From positions 508,384 to 572,383 of the forward strand of contig NZ_KI911318.1 in assembly GCF_000513855.1 (NCBI RefSeq): a DNA stretch of 64,000 bases, in the 5' to 3' direction. The notes under the pieces are model-generated. The model was given only the letters and a program-made list of their open reading frames with translations, was not told the DNA's origin and ran no database searches. The position numbers and the translations under genes are program-made. Below are positions 62,845 to 64,000 of this stretch, piece after piece; the stretch's first letter is position 1, and each line of letters begins with the position of its first letter. The DNA comes from Desulfurococcus amylolyticus Z-533. Its GTDB lineage: Archaea > Thermoproteota > Thermoprotei_A > Sulfolobales > Desulfurococcaceae.

Positions 62845-64000
62845 TCAGCCTTTCCGTTTTATAATCATCATACTCGTTATAATCCCAACGAAGACGATTA
62901 TCGCTACAGCTACAATATATTGTAGGGATGTGGATGGTGTTGTCTGCGGGGATGTGGGCGGGGATGTGGATGGTGTTGTCTGCGGGGATGTGGGCGGGGA
63001 TGTGGATGGTGTTGTCTCATTTAATGCACACATCAAAGGGTAATGGTCTATATTGTTGGCATCAATAACGTATAGCGTATCACCTATTCCATCGCTCCCA
63101 GGCTGATCTTGGTTTGGACCGCTTTTCTCATCAACTCCTTTATAGTCGCTCCAGCAGTTTCCGCCAGAAGGATAACCTTTATCCCAATCATTTATTGAAG
63201 CGTTGCTGTAGACTTGCCCGGTGTTGTTTATGAAGTTGTTATGATAGATTATATTGTTTGAAGAATTCCAAAGCTCGATGCCAATATAGTTGTTTGCTAT
63301 GTTGTTTCCGCTAATGCTGTTATATGAAGAAGAGTCAAGAAAGATGCCTTCCTTGTTGTTTGCTATGTTGTTTCCGGAAATGATGTCATTATGACGTGAA
63401 GAGGAAAAACTGATGCCACATTCGTTGTTTGCTGTTATATTGTTTCCAGAAATGCTGTTATAGTATGAAGAGGAAAAACTGATGCCACAATTGTTGTTTG
63501 TTATGTTGTTTCCGCTAATGTTGTTATAGTTTGAAGAACCGCCAAGATAGATGCCACCAACGTTGTTTGTTATGTTGTTTCTGCTAATGTTGTTATAGTT
63601 TGAAGAATGGTCAAGCCTGATGCCACATTCGTTGTTTGCTGTTATGTTGTTTCCGCTAATGCTGTTATATGAAGAAGAGTCAAGAAAGATGCCTTCCTTG
63701 TTGTTTGCTATGTTGTTTCCGGAAATGATGTCATTAGATGAAGAGGAAAAACTGATGCCACAATTGTTGTTTGCTATGTTGTTTCCGCTAATGCTGTTAT
63801 AGTATGAAGAGGAAAGACTGATGCCACAATTGTTGTTTGCTGTTATATTGTTTCTGCTAATGTTGTTATAGTATGAAGAACCGCCAAGATAGATGCCACC
63901 AACGTTGTTTGCTATGTTGTTTCCGCTAATGCTGTTATATGAAGAAGAGTCAAGAAAGATGCCTTCCTTGTTGTTTGCTATGTTGTTTCCGGAAATGATG
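62845..64000 (-). CDS. NosD-like beta-helix surface protein (5' end outside window)
   Basis: An open frame of 385 codons enters from the right edge and stops at TGA 62845. It consists of roughly ten beta-helix turns of 22-24 residues (for example ISGNNITNNNCGISLSSS), then a non-repetitive domain with GYPSGGNCWSDYKGVDEKSG and IGDTLYVIDANNIDHYPL, a Thr/Ser/Pro repeat linker and a C-terminal membrane helix (YIVAVAIIVFVGIITSMMII) with a KRKG end. It is an extracellular, membrane-anchored protein. NosD/PF05048-type domains often bind or process carbohydrate. Unlike its neighbour it has no frame breaks. Confidence 0.75.
   Translation of the reverse strand, partial: IISGNNIANNKEGIFLDSSSYNSISGNNIANNVGGIYLGGSSYYNNISRNNITANNNCGISLSSSYYNSISGNNIANNNCGISFSSSSNDIISGNNIANNKEGIFLDSSSYNSISGNNITANNECGIRLDHSSNYNNISRNNITNNVGGIYLGGSSNYNNISGNNITNNNCGISFSSSYYNSISGNNITANNECGISFSSSRHNDIISGNNIANNKEGIFLDSSSYNSISGNNIANNYIGIELWNSSNNIIYHNNFINNTGQVYSNASINDWDKGYPSGGNCWSDYKGVDEKSGPNQDQPGSDGIGDTLYVIDANNIDHYPLMCALNETTPSTSPPTSPQTTPSTSPPTSPQTTPSTSLQYIVAVAIIVFVGIITSMMIIKRKG
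62925..63017 (-). repeat. 36-base tandem repeat coding a Thr/Ser/Pro linker
   Basis: About two and a half copies of a 36-base unit start at 62925, 62961 and 62997. They encode TTPSTSPPTSPQ. This is a low-complexity stalk between the NosD-like domain and the membrane helix; copy number is likely to vary. Confidence 0.85.
63230..64000 (-). repeat. Beta-helix coding repeats with near-identical higher-order copies
   Basis: Units of about 66-72 bases, each starting near GTTGTTTGCTATGTTGTTTC on the plus strand, repeat to the window edge. A block containing the KEGIFLDSSSYNSISG turn recurs almost unchanged at about 63310, 63655 and 63925, spaced 345 and 270 bases. This indicates recent duplication of groups of turns. 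Confidence 0.85.

Noticed and set aside
63187..64000. Regular repeats that could suggest a CRISPR array
   Set aside because: The repeats stay in one open reading frame, vary in a codon-wise way and lack unique spacers. They encode beta-helix turns.
1..64000. rRNA and tRNA genes
   Set aside because: No conserved rRNA segments or tRNA cloverleafs were recognised in any intergenic space; a covariance-model scan would be needed to be certain.

Overview
The window looks like a chromosome segment of a hyperthermophilic crenarchaeon, most likely of the Desulfurococcales (Desulfurococcus/Thermosphaera-like). The evidence is the archaeal informational genes (PCNA, class I CCA-adding enzyme, archaeal AsnRS, a Trm5-type methyltransferase, UPF0200/UPF0201), archaeal CoA genes (pantoate kinase, phosphopantothenate synthetase), split GcvPA/GcvPB, a GH57 amylase, TATA-type promoters, many GTG/TTG starts and short GGTG(AT) Shine-Dalgarno sites. 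The species call is inference. No rRNA, tRNA or CRISPR array was recognised.

Layout. 1-3.4 kb: sugar operon on the minus strand (wHTH regulator, maltokinase-like kinase, GH57 amylase running off the left edge). 3.5-5.5 and 9.3-11.3 kb: two paralogous ABC-2 export pairs. 5.7-9.1 and 11.4-17.1 kb: CoA biosynthesis (PanE, PanB, pantoate kinase, phosphopantothenate synthetase, CoaBC) with a ThiR-like regulator and an archaeal phosphoglycerate mutase. 17-30.6 kb: housekeeping genes (N-acetyltransferase, AsnRS, endonuclease III, tRNA methyltransferase, transglutaminase-like surface protein, PhoH-KH ATPase, PCNA, ThpR, CCA enzyme, a small kinase, an ArsB/CitM-type transporter).

30.6-34.6 kb is a decayed patch with relics of a VapB-like antitoxin and a P-loop ATPase, one intact glycosyltransferase, a glycosyltransferase stump, and a glycosyltransferase split by one in-frame TAG. 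35.6-45.5 kb is a four-gene minus-strand module: a DUF1156 DNA methyltransferase, a DUF499 ATPase, a small DUF3780-like protein and an SNF2 helicase with a C-terminal DUF3883-like domain. It resembles defence modules of the BREX/DISARM type and is the best candidate here for an undescribed system.

45.7-58.2 kb returns to core functions: a DUF4129/DUF4350 membrane pair, SpeE, DeoC, a complete glycine cleavage system with SHMT and dihydrolipoamide dehydrogenase arranged as two divergent operons, two TIGR00304-type small membrane proteins and an MFS transporter. From 58.2 kb rightwards the sequence changes. A frameshifted MDP-1-like phosphatase, a TnpB relic and an ATPase relic lead into an AT-richer tail of frameshifted small membrane genes, a broken NosD-like beta-helix protein with a PEF-CTERM-like tail, and a second, open NosD-like gene of near-identical repeats that leaves the right edge.

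TnpB (IS200/IS605-type) remnants recur at 5.5, 15.4, 23.3 and 58.8 kb, possibly also at 9.1 kb. Two of them sit beside remnants of the same small AbrB-like gene, and those two remnants are broken at the same two places.
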